From positions 40,794,501 to 40,858,500 of the forward strand of contig CM027383.1 of the NCBI GenBank assembly GCA_015680905.1: a stretch of DNA of 64,000 bases, in the 5' to 3' direction. A program made the position numbers and the translations under genes. Under the pieces are notes generated by a model. The model was given only the letters and a program-made list of their open reading frames with translations, had not been told where the DNA came from and did not search any database. The DNA comes from Coptis chinensis. Its lineage: Eukaryota; Streptophyta; Magnoliopsida; Ranunculales; Ranunculaceae. Below are positions 33,648 through 46,170 of the stretch, one piece after another; position 1 is the stretch's first letter; every line of letters begins with the position of its first letter.

Positions 33648-34393
33648 CAAGTTTTTTTTTAAAGAAGGTATAGGTTATGGGCGACCCAAACCAGTATTGA
33701 TTTAAAACCTTGTGTAGATACATCCAATAACATCTTCATGCACAATTACAGACAATTTTTCCTCTAAAAGACCTATATGACATCTTATAGTTTCATCTCC
33801 TGGACAACAAGATTTGGAAACAAAGTCAGCTGCCCTATTACCTTCTTTGTAAATGTGTTTCACCTCCAGTTTAATGATCTTATGTTTATGCATCCTAATA
33901 GTCTGCATGACATTCAAACAATGCCAAGGTGCTACTTCAATTTCATTTACAATATTCATAGCTCTTTTAGAATCCGAGTTGATATGCAAGTATTGAAAAC
34001 TCATTCTCACTGCTATCCTCATGCCAACTTCAATACCTAAGAGTTACAAGAAAACAATGGAATTCTTCTTATAACCACATTTATACATAAGTAGAACTCT
34101 TCCATCTGCATCCCTAAACACACCACCATAACCTGCAAAGAGAGTTTGGAGTGTACCATCATAATTTAGCATAACAGTATCAGGGCTTCAGGGGGAGGTT
34201 TATTCCATTGCACTTGCTTTGTCACTATGCTTTTGAAGAGCATGTCGATGCCCAATCTATCCACTAGACAGTTGTAGGAACAACCGGAGTAGTGCGGAGC
34301 ATGGCAAGTTACTCCTGGTGCAGGGGCCACATTCTCCATAATTGGTGTAGTAACAACAGGAGTTATAACATTTTCCACGTTAGGCCTTGGCAT
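33648..34393 (-). pseudogene. LINE remnant: RNase H domain with poly(A) tail
   Basis: Minus-strand frames hold the RNase H end of a LINE: WNKPPPEALILL-type entry (34393-34166), YGGVFRDADGRVLL near 34130, INSDSKRAMNIV (Asp) and KHIYKEGNRAADFVSKS (Asp). A T run at about 33651-33660 is the poly(A) tail on the minus strand. Only the last domain remains and the frames are broken. The N-terminal Pro/Val-rich stretch of the frame at 34393 is not typical of the family. Confidence 0.75.
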
Positions 34394-35524
34394 AGCAAAC
34401 CTTTATGTCAATAGTTCCTCCTCATCCAAAAAAAATAAAAAATAAAAAGCCACCACTTTTAAATCCAGAAGCCCAAATAATAAGTCACCACAGAGAGACC
34501 ACTTTAAATGACATCACACATCATGACATCAAGCAAATAATTGCTTTCTGATGCAGGATCTACTTCTTCACCTGACAACTGCTATCTTCACCACCTGCTC
34601 ATCACCACAGATAACTTTGTCAATTTTAAGCTTGAGCATGAACTGAATGAACATGCTATATTGCGGGTAGTTTCTTCAAATCTCACATCATCTAGCTGTG
34701 TATTTCATAGAGTGCAAATACACGACCTAAGTCAAAATTTTCAGTTATTTGTCTCAAAAATCATTTCTCCTAACCTAATAACTCCTCAAAACAACAAGAT
34801 GGAAGAAAAAAGCAGTAGCTTGTTTCTACGAAAATTTTCATTTCTTCCACAAAAGGAGATTGTTTACTACCATTAGTTTTTCTCAAGGTATTTTGTTCCT
34901 TCTTAGATAAGGTTTTTCTTCTTCATAGAAACAGGTGGGCAACTTTTCTCAAGCGGCATGTCTTGATTTCGTTGGCAAGTGTTATAACTGTCTGAAATCT
35001 TAAAGTAAACCACTCAATTGTGTCTCTTCGGTCACATAAGGGATCATCAATGGGGTACACATCTATCTCTTTTTCTTAGTAGGTCGTGTTCTTATTTACC
35101 ATCTCTTTTGCCAACATAAACTGACCATAATATATCTATCTGTTAACCATTAAACTGACTTTATTTCGGTATCCAAGTTTATAGATTGTATAGAGAATAG
35201 TGTCAGATGTTTATACTTTTTGGTTGCACATCTAGGATCATTTTTTTGTATTGGCTGCCATATGTTTTTGTAATTGAGGTGCATACCGACTCTCTCATTA
35301 ATAGGGAGAGGTTGCATACAATCACGCTGGTCTTAATTTTTAAAATTTTAAGACGTTGATACAAAGAGATTTATGAATTACTTTATTGGGATTATCAATA
35401 TAAATGTTTTTTTTTTGTATTTATTGTTTACATGACCGTAGTTCTTTGAATTACGTATGGTCTAAGTGAATTGCTTTAGACATTGATTTATCTGGTTGTC
35501 TTTATTATGTCAACCTAAAGCTGC
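34394..35524. other. Unassigned, AT-rich
   Basis: One plus-strand ORF (34541-34876, 111 codons) has no recognisable domain. No termini or repeats found. Confidence 0.45.
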
Positions 35525-36138
35525 TTCTTCATCGCCAAGACACCATGCAATCGCCAGAATCTTGTTTCAAATCTTGCAACTTCTCATACAATTGTTGCGC
35601 ATAATTCATAGGCACAAACTTAGTAACCAAAACTTCTTTCATGCGCTCCCATGTAGTGACTTGACCCAAATTCTGGCGCAGGCATTGTTGGAGAAACTTT
35701 GTCCACCAAATCAAAGCAAAACCGTGAAGCCTAGCTAGTAGCAACCCAAGAAACCTTGCGATCTTCTAACATATTTTGATAAGCAAATACATTCTCTATC
35801 ATGGCAATCCACTCAAGACAGACCTCAGGTTCCAAAATACATGTAAACTCGAGAATATCAAATTTTAGTTTGAACTCACACTCAGTTGGTGGAGGACGAT
35901 TCACAATAATGAGAGGAGGCAAATTATCTTTACAAGGTTCCTTTGCATTCGTCAACAAATCTCGCAACTCAGCAAAACGTACATCGAGAGAAGTCATCAA
36001 ATCCACTTTCAATTTCTCAATTTTTTCATTCAAAGCAATGAACTTCTCATCATAACCAGATGTTTTCTCAATTATATCATTCACACTCTTTTCTAATGCC
36101 TCAAACTTCACATTAAGTTCTCTAATTGTTGTCGCCAT
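35525..36138 (-). pseudogene. gag: gag of a second, truncated gag element
   Basis: The minus-strand frame from ATG 36138 reads a coiled coil (MATTIRELNVKFEALEKSVN, then DEKFIALNEKIEKLKVDL), a Pro-rich hinge and the gag domain start (KLKFDILEFTCILEPEVCLE WIAMIENVFAYQ). After a shift near 35740 it continues WWTKFLQQCLRQNLGQVTTW and KFVPMNYAQQLYEKLQDLKQ. It stops near 35525, before the knuckle. Its layout resembles that of the gag at 10950-27232. Confidence 0.8.
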
Positions 36139-36440
36139 AAGAATAATAATTTTTTACTTTCGCAGTGAATAGTGCGCAGTGAACAGTAACATAAACAGTA
36201 TTGGGAAACAATAATGATGAATAGTAACAGAAGTGAATAGTGCCGTGAAACGATAACGATGATGAACAATACCATTTTTTTTTTAAACACTTAAAAAAAA
36301 ACTTTGTTCAGAAGAAACAATAAACATATACCTTTGATAGAGTTGCAGAAGCGACTTTTTTTTTTTCTAATTCTTTTATTTTCTTCGATGATAATAATAA
36401 TTAACCAAGACCTTCAAAAGTAATAGAAGCTTTGAAATCT

Positions 36441-36454
36441 AGCTCTTGATACCA
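36441..36454 (-). promoter_or_regulatory. Primer-binding site of the second gag element
   Basis: On the minus strand, three bases inside the LTR, TGGTATCAAGAGCT resembles the initiator-Met-type site TGGTATCAGAGC with one extra A. Confidence 0.75.
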
Positions 36455-36457
36455 ATT

Positions 36458-36735
36458 TGATGCAATCGCAATTGCAATTAAACGAATTCCACGAATTCTC
36501 AGTAAAATCAATTCAATTCAATTCAAAAACTAACTATGGCAAAGGCCTACAATTCCTTATATAGGAAAAAAAAACTTCTAAAAAAAACACTCTAAATTCG
36601 GAATTAATAATAACCCCAAAATACCCTTATACTAAATAACCTCAAAATACTAATTAGACCCAATTCTAGTACTCCCTAATGATATAGAAACTAATATAGG
36701 GCTTAATTATCAATGTGAAACCCTAATTCACATCA
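36458..36735 (-). mobile_element. 5' LTR of the second, truncated gag element
   Basis: The 278-bp segment starts TGATGCAATCGC and ends AATTCACATCA (TGATG/CATCA ends as in the element at 10648). It sits next to the primer site. No partner LTR exists to the left; the element was cut inside gag near 35525. Confidence 0.78.
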
Positions 36736-36799
36736 ATTAGTCTCTTGGTCCTCTCCACCTCCAAGTTATTTCCACCACCTCGAAGTGTTTATCTTGTAG

Positions 36800-36982
36800 A
36801 TGGCGACATTTTTATCAAAAACACAGCTAGTTTTACCAAAAACACAATTGGTTGAAAATTTCAATCTGATGACTCAAGCTCGCAAATACAACCTCCCTTT
36901 AGTTAGTTTGGATGTCGGATCAAAGTTTATTGGTGCAACCATATGTGCTAATGACTTCAAGATGATCGAGAGATTGGGGTGA
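36800..36982 (+). pseudogene. Possible YqgF/RuvX-like nuclease N-terminal fragment
   Basis: A 60-codon frame ends LPLVSLDVGSKFIGATICAN, similar to the LxLDVGxKxxGxA start of the RNase H-like YqgF family found in plants. The frame stops 15 residues later and no downstream exon is found in the next 2 kb. It abuts the LTR at 36735. Evidence is a single motif. Confidence 0.3.
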
Positions 36983-39087
36983 AGACTTATAAGCTTAAAT
37001 CAGTTATTTTTTAGTAATTTCAAATGTTTTTTTTGTAACATCTATATTTATTATCATTTTAGCTCGCATGTTGGGAGCTCTATGCAATCTAAAGTTGACA
37101 AAATCTATGATTAGATAAACGGCCAAACAAATTAACTTGTGGTGGGCAACACATACGCAAGACAACATGACAATATTATAGTTACTGACACGATATGTAT
37201 TATTAGTATTTGAATCTTTCATTACTCGACATCATTTTAAAGTCGCTTGTTTGTCTCATTCTCTCACTTAATTGGGTTTGTTCGAGTGGGCTGTATGTCT
37301 AGAGAAAGTTATGTGGTGGCTAAGATTAAATATTATGCATTGAGATTTGTGTTGTACAAAAACATTACGAGTTCAAGAAGTAAACAATGTGGAAACTATT
37401 TTTTTTTCTACTTTTTCCTATTTATGCTCTACATTTTTTTTGTTCTTTGTTAGATCCCATGGAACAAACATAAACATAGATCTCAGCCTCACAAAAACAT
37501 TTGAGTTCACAAGTCTCAACATATTAAAAAACATGAGTTTGTAGGACATATAATGGTTAACCATTATTTAATGATATATCTTAAAAGAAAACACCTAAAG
37601 ATACGGTAGACAATTAACTCTTTCCCAAAATTGTGGGATTGTTATATCTAAGTTTAATCTGATTGCTATGCTATGTTTAAGGACCTTATCAAGTATTTAA
37701 TTCATTTTAAAGCTCATATTGCAAATTTCGGAGGTCAAACATGCTACACTTTTATTTATTTAATGATAACCAATTGTGTATATTGATTGCATCATGCTTT
37801 TTTTTTTTTTTGTTAATTTGCATTAGAATCTCAAAATTTTCAAAATATTTCAGATATTGACAAGAAATTTAGATAATAAGATTGCTACTTTGAGAAGGAG
37901 AAGGAATATTGGGAGAGAGATTGAGATCACAAGCAAAAAAAAGAGAAAAAATAAAAGTGAGCTGAGATTTAATTGGGCTTGCATTTGCACATGTATCAAA
38001 CTTGCTTATGACAGGAATAGTAAAATATGTAATAAATTAGTAATGAGTTTAAAGAATGATGTTCCATTGAAAATCATTTTCAGGGTGGCATACCACATCG
38101 TAACAATGAGAGATTTATATCTCGCATTGTTCGAGTACTTTAGAGTTTAAGTTTAATTCACATTAAAGAAGATAAGAAGGAATGGTCCATGGAGTTGTTG
38201 AAGATAGAAGACAAGCCGAGTAAGACTAAAAAAACCAAAGACTGATTATATGCTTCAAGTCGTTCAAGGTAATTGTACGTAATGCTTTGAAATTTAGCCA
38301 AGAGTAGTTTGGTAATTTTCAAGCAATGCTACATGTTTTGTGTTAGCTGATTTTGTCTTGATGTGAGGGTTCCATCTTTTATAAGACTTCAAGGTCTTAT
38401 AAGCACTAATAAAAAGTGGACCACTGATTTTCGATAGTTTTGTACTTTGTTTATAGGATAAAACTAATCCACATGGTCCAGCACTAAAAAAAACCTTCGA
38501 AGTCAATTATGATTAGTGTATTGTATTAAAATAATGAGTTAAATTCTCTCTCCTCTCTCCTCACCGGCCAATCACAGCTGACTTCTGAAGTCTTTTTTTG
38601 TGCTGGGCTATGTGTGACAGTCGCGCCCTTGTTTATAAGGGGCACTCTACTAGAAATTTATTATAAAATGCTTCAATTCTATAAGAGGCTCCAATTATTA
38701 ATTGGTATTCTAGATTTTGCGTGGTTATGGCTTTTTTTTCGACATCCCGAATTATTACCGATATTTTTCTACTTGGAATTAAGTATTAAGTTAGTTTTGG
38801 GGTATGCATTTGTAATATTGGGTGTGAATAAAATTAGCCTTGGGTCAAGTGTGAAACCAATAACCATATCATTTTGGCTCCAACTCATTCTCCCTTTCAA
38901 TTGAATGGTTGTAAGAACACCACCCAAACACAACACAGAGAAAAAACAGCCTTCAATCTTCACAACTCTTCAAGGTATATTTCTCTCTCTGTTCCTTTAA
39001 ACTAGTGCTATTGGTATTGCTTACTGAAGAAACTGTGTTTTTTTTCCATGGTGGGGCTTCTCTTTTAAGTTACGTTTTCCTCTCAAA
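36983..39087. other. Non-coding region up to the PPR gene
   Basis: AT-rich, with no gene recognised. At 38380-38700 CTTATAAG-type inverted motifs recur like those at 20940-21060, suggesting remnants of one MITE family. The 38900-39087 part should carry the PPR promoter and leader. Confidence 0.5.
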
Positions 39088-41286
39088 ATGCAATCTTTGA
39101 GTGTTTGGTCTGTTAGAGGGGACTTTTTGGCAGTTCCCCATTTTAGTTTTGGGCTAAATACTTCAAGAACAAAGGATAAACACTTTACTTGCACTAGTAG
39201 ATACCACCTTGTTTTTGTTCCAAGCAATTTAAAAGTGTTTAAACTTAGTAGTCAAACAAGTAGAAGTTCTGTTGGTGTGTCTTCAGCTTTAACATGGGCA
39301 GTGGAGCAAGAGGAAACTGGGAATGGAGTTAGTGTAGAAAGTACTAGTTTAATTGGTGAGTTGTCGGATAAGTCTGATAGTGTGGAAGTTGATTGTGGTA
39401 ATACTGATGAAGGGGCAGATAGTGAGACTGTCAATGTTGTGACTGAAGGAAATGGAATTGGACAAAATGAGAATGATTTAGGTGAGCAGACGAGTATAAG
39501 GGTTGATGTTCGTGCATTAGCGGGGAGATTACAATTTGCTGAAACTGCAGATGATGTTGAAGAGGTTCTTCGAGAAATGGAAGAGTTGCCACTTCCTGTT
39601 TACTCATCTATGATTAGAGGATTTGGATTAGATAAGAGAATGGAATCTGCATTGGCTCTTTTCGAGTGGCTTAAGATGAAAAAGAAGACAACTGGTGGGC
39701 GTATTGGTCCTAATCTTTTCATATACAATAGCCTTTTGGGTGCAATGAAGCAATGCAAGCAATTTGGAGGAGTGGAAAAAGTGATGGAAGACATGGCAGA
39801 GGAAGGGGTTGGTTCTAATATGGTGACATACAACACTTTGATGGCAATTTACCTAGAGCAAGGCTGGCCTAACAGAGCGCTTACTTTTCTCGAGGAGATA
39901 GAAAAGAAGGGTATGTCACCGTCACCAGTATCCTATTCGACAGCTTTAGTGGCCTATCGAAGAATGGAAGATGGAAACGGAGGGCTTAAGTTCTTTACTG
40001 AGTTAAGAGATAGGTATAAAAAGGGGGAAATAGGAAAATATGATGATGAAGATTGGGAGAATGAGTTTGTTAAGCTTGAGAAGTTCACTATACGGATTTG
40101 CTACCAAGTGATGCGGCGTTGGCTAGTCAAGGGCGACCACTCAAGCACAAAGGTCTTGCAGCTTCTTTCTGAGATGGATAAGGCTGGGCTAAATCCTGGT
40201 CGGGCAGAATATGAGCGTCTTGTGTGGGCTTGTACTCTCGAAGGTCATCATATTGTGGCAAAAGATTTGTATAAACGGATAAGAGAAAGGGAGTCTGAGA
40301 TTAGCTTATCAGTATGTAACCATGCGATTTGGTTGATGGGGAAGGCTAAAAAGTGGTGGGCAGCATTAGAGATTTACGAAGACTTGTTGGACAAAGGGCC
40401 AAAGCCTAATAACCTCTCTTACGAGCTTGTAGTCTCTCACTTCAATGTTCTACTGACTGCAGCTAGTAGGAGAGGCATATGGAGATGGGGTGTTAGGTTG
40501 CTTAACAAAATGGAAGAAAAAGGCCTGAAACCAGGAAGTAGGGAGTGGAATGCAGTTCTTGTAGCGTGTTCCAAGGCGTCAGAAACCTCGGCTGCTGTGC
40601 AGATTTTTAGTAGGATGGTGGAACAAGGTGAGAAACCAACAATTCTCTCCTATGGAGCGTTACTTAGTGCTCTTGAAAAAGGCAAGCTCTACGATGAGGC
40701 ACTCCGAGTATGGGAACATATGATTAAAGTGGGTGTCAAACCAAACTTGTATGCCTATACTATCCTGGCTTCAATTTATGTTGGACAAGGAAAATTTGAA
40801 ATGGTAGAGTCCGTGACCACAGAAATGGTTGATTCTGGAGTTGAACCTACTGTTGTCACTTACAATGCGATTATAAGTGGATGTGCGCACAATGGTATGG
40901 GGACTTCTGCTTTTGAGTGGTTCGACCGCTTGAAAGGTAAGAACATCTCTCCAAATGAGATAACGTATGAAATGCTGATTCTGGCTCTTGGAAGAGATTC
41001 GAAACCTATACTTGCTTACGAAATGTACTTGAGAGCTCACAATGAGGGCCTAAGGCTCTCTTCGAAGGCTTATGATGCTGTTGTCTACTCAGCTAAAGCT
41101 TTTGGTGCAACTATAGATGTAGATACTTTAGGACCTCGACCCCTAGAGAAGAAGAAAAAACTCAAGCCTAGAAAGAATTTATCGGAGTTCTGTAACTTGG
41201 CTGATCTCCCACGGAGAAGTAAGCCATTTGATAAAGTGGAACTTTATTCCCAAGATACAAAGGAAAGCAATAGTGTTGGAACTTGA
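39088..41286 (+). CDS. LPE1: Pentatricopeptide repeat protein, LPE1/At3g46610-like, intact
   Basis: An intronless 732-codon gene. The N-terminus is Ser/Thr-rich and poor in acids for about 70 residues, consistent with a plastid transit peptide, and is followed by an acidic linker. PPR motifs start near residue 205 (NLFIYNSLLGAMKQC...) and run in two blocks: two or three repeats to about 290, then, after a WRRWLVKGDHSSTKV-type spacer, about seven more from 430 to 670, including WNAVLVACSKASETSAAVQI, YGALLSALEKGKLYDEALRV and YNAIISGCAHNGM. The C-terminus is basic. Order and wording match my memory of Arabidopsis At3g46610 (LPE1, which binds psbA mRNA and aids D1 synthesis). It would act in chloroplast RNA translation. 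Orthology is inferred without alignment. Confidence 0.88.
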   Translation: MQSLSVWSVRGDFLAVPHFSFGLNTSRTKDKHFTCTSRYHLVFVPSNLKVFKLSSQTSRSSVGVSSALTWAVEQEETGNGVSVESTSLIGELSDKSDSVEVDCGNTDEGADSETVNVVTEGNGIGQNENDLGEQTSIRVDVRALAGRLQFAETADDVEEVLREMEELPLPVYSSMIRGFGLDKRMESALALFEWLKMKKKTTGGRIGPNLFIYNSLLGAMKQCKQFGGVEKVMEDMAEEGVGSNMVTYNTLMAIYLEQGWPNRALTFLEEIEKKGMSPSPVSYSTALVAYRRMEDGNGGLKFFTELRDRYKKGEIGKYDDEDWENEFVKLEKFTIRICYQVMRRWLVKGDHSSTKVLQLLSEMDKAGLNPGRAEYERLVWACTLEGHHIVAKDLYKRIRERESEISLSVCNHAIWLMGKAKKWWAALEIYEDLLDKGPKPNNLSYELVVSHFNVLLTAASRRGIWRWGVRLLNKMEEKGLKPGSREWNAVLVACSKASETSAAVQIFSRMVEQGEKPTILSYGALLSALEKGKLYDEALRVWEHMIKVGVKPNLYAYTILASIYVGQGKFEMVESVTTEMVDSGVEPTVVTYNAIISGCAHNGMGTSAFEWFDRLKGKNISPNEITYEMLILALGRDSKPILAYEMYLRAHNEGLRLSSKAYDAVVYSAKAFGATIDVDTLGPRPLEKKKKLKPRKNLSEFCNLADLPRRSKPFDKVELYSQDTKESNSVGT

Positions 41287-42206
41287 TACAACTGTTTTAG
41301 GTAAAATTATTCTATACCATTTGTACATCAAATTCTGAATTCACCTTACATTTGGCACTGTGCTCCTTTGTCATTGCATGTGTATTTTTATGGTTTAGAA
41401 AATTGTTTATTGTGTCCTATGATTCTATCTACAAGAATGGAGATTAAGGGTAAATGTACCCCTAACTAGTGCCAGACCACGTGCCATGTCTGTCAGACAT
41501 ACTAGCTAATATTTTGCAGCAAAGATAGAGTCTGCTGTATGATGGAGCTGGTCTGCTATGTGATGGAGTTGGTCTGCTATGTGATCTGGAAAAGATACTA
41601 TTAAAGCGAGCAAAGCAGAAACAATTATGTGAGATGTTAACAGTGGAAAGAGCAGGTTTGGAATTGCAACTATCAAGACAGTGAATCTGCATAGATTTTG
41701 ACGGATGAACATGATCATCTAGCCAGAACAAGGAATATCGGGAGAAGGCGAAATACCTCATGTTTCATGTATATTAATCAGAAGGCGTAGTGCCATGGCT
41801 ACAATTCCAGCACAAATGGCTGCCATATACTAATTTTGCTGGTAGTTAGTTTTCTTCGGTTTGCTTCTTGTAGTCGAAAATTTGTTACAAGTACCTTGAT
41901 CATATATTAAACCGATGGTCTCAGTTTATTCTTGTGATCTGACTTCATCCATGCGTTCTGTCCTCTTTGGAGAGGAGCAAACTTTGGTTCAAATCTGAGC
42001 ATTTAGAAAGACGTAAGAAAGAAACTGATAAGATCTCAGGGGACAGGTTTGTGGTATATTACTGAATATTAATCCCAACAATAATAATACATACTGGTTA
42101 ATAAGTTAGCAGTAGCTGAGCAAACAAGAAGAGCGCAAAAAGCATGCACTCTTCTAAGATGTCAAGTGCAAGAAAACAGAAACAGAAGACATACTTCATA
42201 TATCCT
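41287..42206. other. PPR 3' flank
   Basis: Non-coding. A 24-bp near-repeat (GATGGAGcTGGTCTGCTATGT) occurs twice at 41540-41582. The region between convergent genes probably holds both 3' UTRs. Confidence 0.5.
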
Positions 42207-42657
42207 TTACTCAAAAGCCCACTGGTTTTCCCTCCTGACCTCCTTTTCTTCTGGAGTAAAATGATTCTTGATGTTGAACGTTTTGTGAATCTCCTCTGGT
42301 TTTTTGCAAGCTAAATCCAACAAAGACTCTACGTTCAAATATTTGGCAGCCGATATAAGAGCAGAATGAGTCACATAATCAATGTTCATGAAGTTTGCAT
42401 AAAAAAATTGCAGATCTTCATCCTCATCGCAGACTTGCCAACATGTTTCTTGCAGTACCGAATCACCTTTGCTAAGATATTTGCAGTCACCTTCGGTAAA
42501 GGGATCATGTTGTCGATGCAGTCATCTTTAATAAGGTGTTTGATCGTCTTAGATTGAATGATAACATCTTCTTCAACTTTAAAGGCTTCTCCTTCTGAAC
42601 TCCTAAGTGTTATTATTTTGCTGGGACGATATCTTTCTGAATTATTGGAACACATGA
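42207..42657 (-). pseudogene. SKP1-like protein gene with one frameshift
   Basis: SKP1 links cullin to F-box proteins in SCF ligases. From ATG 42657 the frame reads [20 protein letters not shown] (the SKP1 POZ start), [22 protein letters not shown], then shifts by one base near 42430 and continues [35 protein letters not shown] and [20 protein letters not shown], ending [10 protein letters not shown], the near-invariant SKP1 terminus. The internal EDLQFF region is present in the new frame. Length fits the short, fast-evolving ASK-like copies of plants. One indel only, so an assembly error is possible. Confidence 0.82.
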
Positions 42658-43504
42658 TTGCAGCTGAGAGCTGAAATTTAAAACCACAAAATGTTACCAA
42701 AACACAAAGTATGAGTTTATGCCTTTAATTTGGGTTCCTTATTAATATAGCTGTGTAGAATAAGAAAGAATCCTAGTAGAATATGACTTTCTTATTTAGA
42801 GTTTGGGTTTTTTTGTATTGTCGAGTGTACGAGGACATATTTCATTAGGAAATTCACATATTCTCTCTAGCCTGGTCTAATGTACTAATTTGGGGTTAGG
42901 AATAGGAGAGGAATTATTGGCTGCCTTACAGCCAGTGAATCGTAGTTGATGGACACATTGGGTATGCACTTTGCCACTTTGCACCCAATCGGCCAAAAAC
43001 TGACTTCAGCTCACCTTCCAATCTAAATCTATTATTGTATAGTGGGCGAAAATGCTCGTATGGGTTTTCAGGAGGGCCGTCAGCACAATTTTTAAGTAAG
43101 GACACAAAGTTAATTACAAAATAGTACAATATTTTGATTTATTACAAATTGATTCTTGCTCTAAATTTCATTGGACGTAGGATGTTCTCGAGATTGTTTA
43201 GATGTTCTCGAGATGCATATATTAAGAACAAACCAATTACACGCCAACTCTTTAAACCAATTCGCGATATAACCACGAATCATACAAACAGAAAATTTGA
43301 TTCTAAAAAAAACCCTACAAACTCCAAACTACAAGACTCTTAATTCACCAAAACTCTCTTTTCTCCAAAAAAAAAAAAAAAAAAAAAAACCCTTTTCTCA
43401 GACCATTCACCGTCCTTTTCATTCAAAGAGGCTTCTGATTAAGGATTAAGCATTGGGATGAAGATGAAGGGACTTCAGGCCTTACTCCTTGCAATGACGA
43501 AAGG
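42658..43504. other. SKP1-like gene upstream region
   Basis: Non-coding, including a long A run at 43366-43389. A minus-strand ORF at 42926-43129 has no known domain. Confidence 0.45.
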
Positions 43505-43729
43505 ATGATGTCAACAACACAATTAGATAGAGAAGCTATTGAAGATGAAGAGGAACACATTTTCACTAAGCTTAAACAATTGGCTTTTGAAAGGGAAAAA
43601 TCAAATTTAGAGGAAAGCATAGATGTTTTCGGTGTTTGTGGGACGAATAACAAGACCTGCGCATTGGGGAAGGACCTGGTACTTATGCTCAAACATATTA
43701 AATATCTTTATAAACTTTCTTACTGGTAA
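43505..43729 (+). CDS. Hypothetical short ORF or first exon
   Basis: A 74-codon frame (MMSTTQLDREAIEDEEEHIF, then a charged helix) that stays open upstream to about 43440. It could be the first exon of a plus-strand gene whose later part is the nuclease exon at 50567, with the CACTA element sitting between. There is no splice or family evidence for that link. Confidence 0.2.
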   Translation: MMSTTQLDREAIEDEEEHIFTKLKQLAFEREKSNLEESIDVFGVCGTNNKTCALGKDLVLMLKHIKYLYKLSYW

Positions 43730-44771
43730 AAGTGTTGGTAATGGTAAGTATAGCTGTATAGCTTTGTGCTTTTTTCAGTTCCCTAATTGGTAGTTGAGTT
43801 CGTAGCATCTGAAATTGGATACACTATTGGTCCTTATGGGTAACTCCAATTTCCATTGATTCATAAGTTTTTTTTAGTAATCTATTTTTCACTATTCTTT
43901 CAAGGAATATATTGGGATCTATATTAAATTTTGAGTTATTCTTATTGTATTTTTTTGGTTAGAGATCTCTTTTTGTATGAATTGTTTTTGTGTTGTGTTG
44001 TTGAATGGGGAACATTCGAGTTCTTCTACGTTTATACCACCACAATATTAACCAGCAAAGTCCATTCTTTGCTTATTTCACATTAAATTTTCACGTTTAG
44101 TTTTAATTAATTGTCGTTTGAATTGTTTGTTGAAATGTCTCGCCTTAATTTTATTCATTTTTTTTAAAAAAATCTCAATCTGTGTCTTCTTTGTTTAGTG
44201 GCAAATTGAAGAGATTGTCCATGTCAATGGGACAAGAAATTTGAACCACCCACTCTGTGTTCCTTTCACTCGAATTTAGACATTAATTTCTCTGTAGTCA
44301 AGTGACAACAATCTATAGTGTTCTTAAAACAATGTATGTACTTCTTTGCTTTAATAACCATTCTTTCTTTATGCTATCAAATGGGGTCTTTTCTATGGAC
44401 TGTTAGGTTAGGCTACAGACTATAAGATTTTCATGCATACATGATTCTCATTTTCATACGTACACACCAAAATTTTGTTTAGGTGAATTCTTTGTCTGTT
44501 GCATTCTATTTTATTTAGAAATTTTTCATTTTGATTCAGCTTTGATGTCTTGGTATGCAAATATTGTTGCCTTTCTTTTGCAAGTGTATCTCAGTATACA
44601 TAATTAGAATTTGTCTGTGACACATTTATGCGTTCGACATCTCAAACACTTTTGTACAACACTACTGCTTGTACAAGACTACACTTTTGGACAAGATGAG
44701 AGCATAATTCTGCAGTTGATTGGCTTGCACGAATAACCTCATTAAGCAATGTAGACCTAGACATTTCCCTG
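43730..44771. other. Non-coding
   Basis: AT-rich sequence without recognised gene or repeat. Confidence 0.5.
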
Positions 44772-45005
44772 AATAATCTTTAAGTCATTTTTTTTGTTAT
44801 TTGGACAATGCAGAGTTTAGCTTTATACCATAATGTACAAACATAGTTTCAGAAGCTATGGTGGCATTATCGAGATTTGGATAGTTAAATAATCTTTAAG
44901 TCATTTTTTTTTGTTATTTGGAGAATGCAGAGTTTAGCTTTATATAATAATGTACAAACATAGTTTCAAAAGCTATGGTGGCATTATCGAGATTTTGATA
45001 GTTAG
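44772..45005. repeat. Tandem duplication, 116-bp unit, two copies
   Basis: AATAATCTTTAAGTCATTTT through GGTGGCATTATCGAGATT occurs twice head to tail (44772 and 44888) with a handful of differences. Confidence 0.9.
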
Positions 45006-45872
45006 ATTTCAAGTAACATACTCCATTTGTAGGTATGAAGTAAACAATATTTAGTATTTTGACATTATGTTCTTTGAATATCTTGCTATTATTATTATTT
45101 TTCCTTCAATATTCGTGAATTCTAACTATATGTATTATTCTCCTATTGTTGTGTTGTTTTACTTTTATGTGCTAAATTCTTTAGAGGTTCATATGTTTCA
45201 TAAGGACTGTATAATTCTTAGTATGTTAGTAGAGTTATATGTTCTATTACAGTATTGAAATTTATAAGCCTTAATTTTATTGATTAAGTTGTGTAACATG
45301 TCCTTCATACCCTCATTTGAACTACATTGTGATTACCGCTATGTCTAATACACAGTGCGAGAGCCTTTCTTTTACTACGAATCTATGACCATCACTACAC
45401 CATAAGGGCCATTTTGTAACAGGGCAAAATTTTCATTTGTAACAAAAATATCTGTTACTACCTTTCTAACGGACATAACTGTGAGGTTCTTTAGTATCCA
45501 TTAGTATATTTCAATTTATTTTTCCAATTATTATCAAAATATTATTTTAATGTTTGGTAACAGTTACATCCGTTAGAAAACAATTAAAAAACATCTAACA
45601 CAAACACCAAAAGGGTATATGTGGAACTAACGGAAAAGATTAGAACTAAATAAACAGGTTCTCCCGATGATCTCCCATGACTCGTGTCTCTCAAGTCTTC
45701 AAGCCTCCATGAAACATCCCATGACTTCTTAGTTTTATTATTTTTGTGTTCAAAATCAAATACAATAAGTAAAATGGCGGATTCAGCAGTACATTTAAAG
45801 AAGATGGGTAGATAGCTCAAATGCCCAATCTGGCAATAACCTCTCCTCTGTCAAACCCTCGCCGATAAAGAT

Positions 45873-46170
45873 GGAAAATATCCAGGTATATACACTTTCT
45901 TTCTCTCACTCTCTTATATGTTTTGTCTTTCAATTAGCCAAACCCTAGCTGGCGAATTTATGAGTTTTTTTTTTTTTTTATTTGTGCACTGTTCAAATTA
46001 GGTTTATTTGGTTCCTCTTGCTGATGAATTAGGGGAAATTAATCTATGTTGGAACTGTAAGATTGGACTCAAAATTCACGCTCCCAATTGGGATACTTCA
46101 TTTGTTTGGGGTTTGTTTGGCAAATTGAAAAGCCTCGTCACTAGATTGGACAAAATACATACAAGCAATA
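45873..46170 (+). pseudogene. Possible small captured exons inside the CACTA element
   Basis: ATGGAAAATATCCAG ends at a GT donor near 45888. After an acceptor near 46000 a frame reads VYLVPLADELGEINLCWNCK and continues to about 46178. The product is not recognised. It may be a third captured fragment or the first exon of one of the two others. Confidence 0.3.
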
